From: Micrococcales bacterium
GTDB lineage: Bacteria > Actinomycetota > Actinomycetes > S36-B12 > UBA10799
Direction: 5' to 3'
Length of the DNA: 7,238 nt
NCBI GenBank assembly: GCA_023252115.1
Contig: JAHEXM010000081.1
Span: forward strand, 1 to 7,238
Shown here: positions 6,548 to 7,238 of the stretch, piece after piece
How positions within the stretch are numbered: the first letter of the stretch is position 1
Layout of the letters: each line of letters begins with the position of its first letter
Translations under genes and position numbers: made by a program
Notes under the pieces: generated by a model
What the model saw: only the letters and a program-made list of their open reading frames with translations
Told to the model about the DNA's origin: nothing
Databases searched by the model: none

Positions 6548-6725
6548 CCGCAGACTCTTTTGTTGCCTGAACTTGGGTTCCAGCCGAGCATCTCAGTCAC
6601 TTCGACTCCCCATATCCGTCTCGCGATTTCGCTATCGGCACAGGGTTTTAGGTTACTCGCGGGTGTTTTCGGCATATACATGCGGTCATGTGTCGCAAAC
6701 CACATTCGGTAATTACTAATGGAAG
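6548..6725 (-). promoter_or_regulatory. Leader and probable promoter region of the sdhCAB operon
   Basis: This 178-base gap is the only substantial non-coding stretch upstream of sdhC. On the minus strand a TATATG at 6673-6678 could be a -10 hexamer. The TTGCGA upstream is only 14 bases away, so the -35 is uncertain. A near-perfect palindrome (ATACATG, CGGT, CATGTGT; 6676-6693, 6 of 7 pairs) overlaps this possible core promoter and could be an operator. I see no terminator hairpin for the preceding gene, which ends at 6726, so read-through into sdh is possible. Confidence 0.4.
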
Positions 6726-7238
6726 TCAGGGAGTGAGTCCAGCAATCTTCTGCTCGCGTATCCCAAACCAGACCGCAAGGCCGATGGCTATCAGGAGCAA
6801 AAGCAGCGCAAAGCCAACAGTGAGCGCCGTGGAAGCGTTATCAGACGATGGACCGTTTACGGCGAACGAATACACCGCACTTGTCGACGTATTTGCACCC
6901 GTAGCTGAGCCGTAGGGAAAGCCCTCGCCTGCATTGAATTTGGCGTCGATCGCGGTGGTTGTCTCGACTCCCTCGTTGGCAACGTTCGTTAGCTTCTGGC
7001 TCAGGGCGCTGAGATCTTCGGCGTCTGTGACGAATGATCCGACAGTTCCGTATGAGAGCTCCGAGATCAAAGTCGGCAGTTCGTTGAGCCGCTGTTTAAG
7101 CGGTAGTGCCGAAGCTCCTAGGGCATTGGCGATCGCTGCTAGCTTCGCGACTGCCGGCTGAACGTTGCTCACCGCCTTGTTGATCCCCGCGTCCCACTGA
7201 TTAGCCGCCGCCACGTTGTCCGCGCTGGCAGCGTTCAT
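6726..7238 (-). CDS. C-terminal part of a membrane-anchored protein, probably cut by the window edge
   Basis: Not recognised. The visible 170 residues are Ala-, Ser- and Asn-rich and mostly helical at first (about 1-100), with a Leu/Ser/Glu pattern that could form a helical bundle or coiled coil. A Gly/Ser/Thr-rich linker follows (about 104-136), then one strong membrane helix (about 138-160, with a run of five Leu) and a short basic end, REQKIAGLTP. The charge pattern puts the last ten residues in the cytoplasm and the bulk outside. The ATG at the right edge has no visible ribosome-binding site because the sequence stops there. With no signal peptide on what would be an exported domain, it is more likely an internal Met of a longer protein. 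The stop lies 178 bases upstream of sdhC on the same strand. Confidence 0.6.
   Translation of the reverse strand: MNAASADNVAAANQWDAGINKAVSNVQPAVAKLAAIANALGASALPLKQRLNELPTLISELSYGTVGSFVTDAEDLSALSQKLTNVANEGVETTTAIDAKFNAGEGFPYGSATGANTSTSAVYSFAVNGPSSDNASTALTVGFALLLLLIAIGLAVWFGIREQKIAGLTP

Overview
The window looks like chromosomal DNA from an actinobacterium. GC content is moderate (mid-50s percent by eye). Support comes from the close match of the three-gene succinate dehydrogenase operon to the actinobacterial/mycobacterial Sdh1 type and from a membrane protein of a form I recognise from Actinobacteria. A free-living aquatic lineage is possible, but nothing in the sequence fixes the genus. I see no phage, transposon, plasmid, CRISPR, tRNA or rRNA signal.

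Layout from left to right: (1) 7-1479, minus strand, a 490-residue six-helix membrane protein with an N-terminal coiled coil and a large extracytoplasmic domain, function unknown. (2) 1574-1864, minus strand, a small GNAT-fold protein of the YjdJ-like type, ending in a small hairpin. (3) A short divergent promoter region, 1865-1950, with a 7-bp inverted repeat. (4) 1951-2565, plus strand, a HAD-superfamily hydrolase with a GTG start. (5) 2585-2833, minus strand, a small Ser-rich two-helix membrane protein that converges on the HAD gene. (6) A 196-base non-coding gap, 2834-3029, with small hairpins and CTCG-rich words. (7) 3030-6547, minus strand, the operon sdhC-sdhA-sdhB, transcribed in that order. 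(8) A 178-base leader, 6548-6725, that probably carries the sdh promoter. (9) 6726-7238, minus strand, the C-terminal part of a membrane-anchored protein that probably runs off the right edge.

The sdh operon is the functional core. SdhA oxidises succinate with covalently bound FAD, SdhB passes electrons through three iron-sulfur clusters, and SdhC is a single five-helix anchor rich in Cys and His. The SdhC motifs match the mycobacterial Sdh1 class (type F complex II), in which a Rieske-type [2Fe-2S] cluster sits inside the membrane. The other genes show no clear pathway link to it. I found no convincing new multi-gene system. The least explained parts are the 490-residue membrane protein, the partial protein at the right edge, and the regulatory palindromes.
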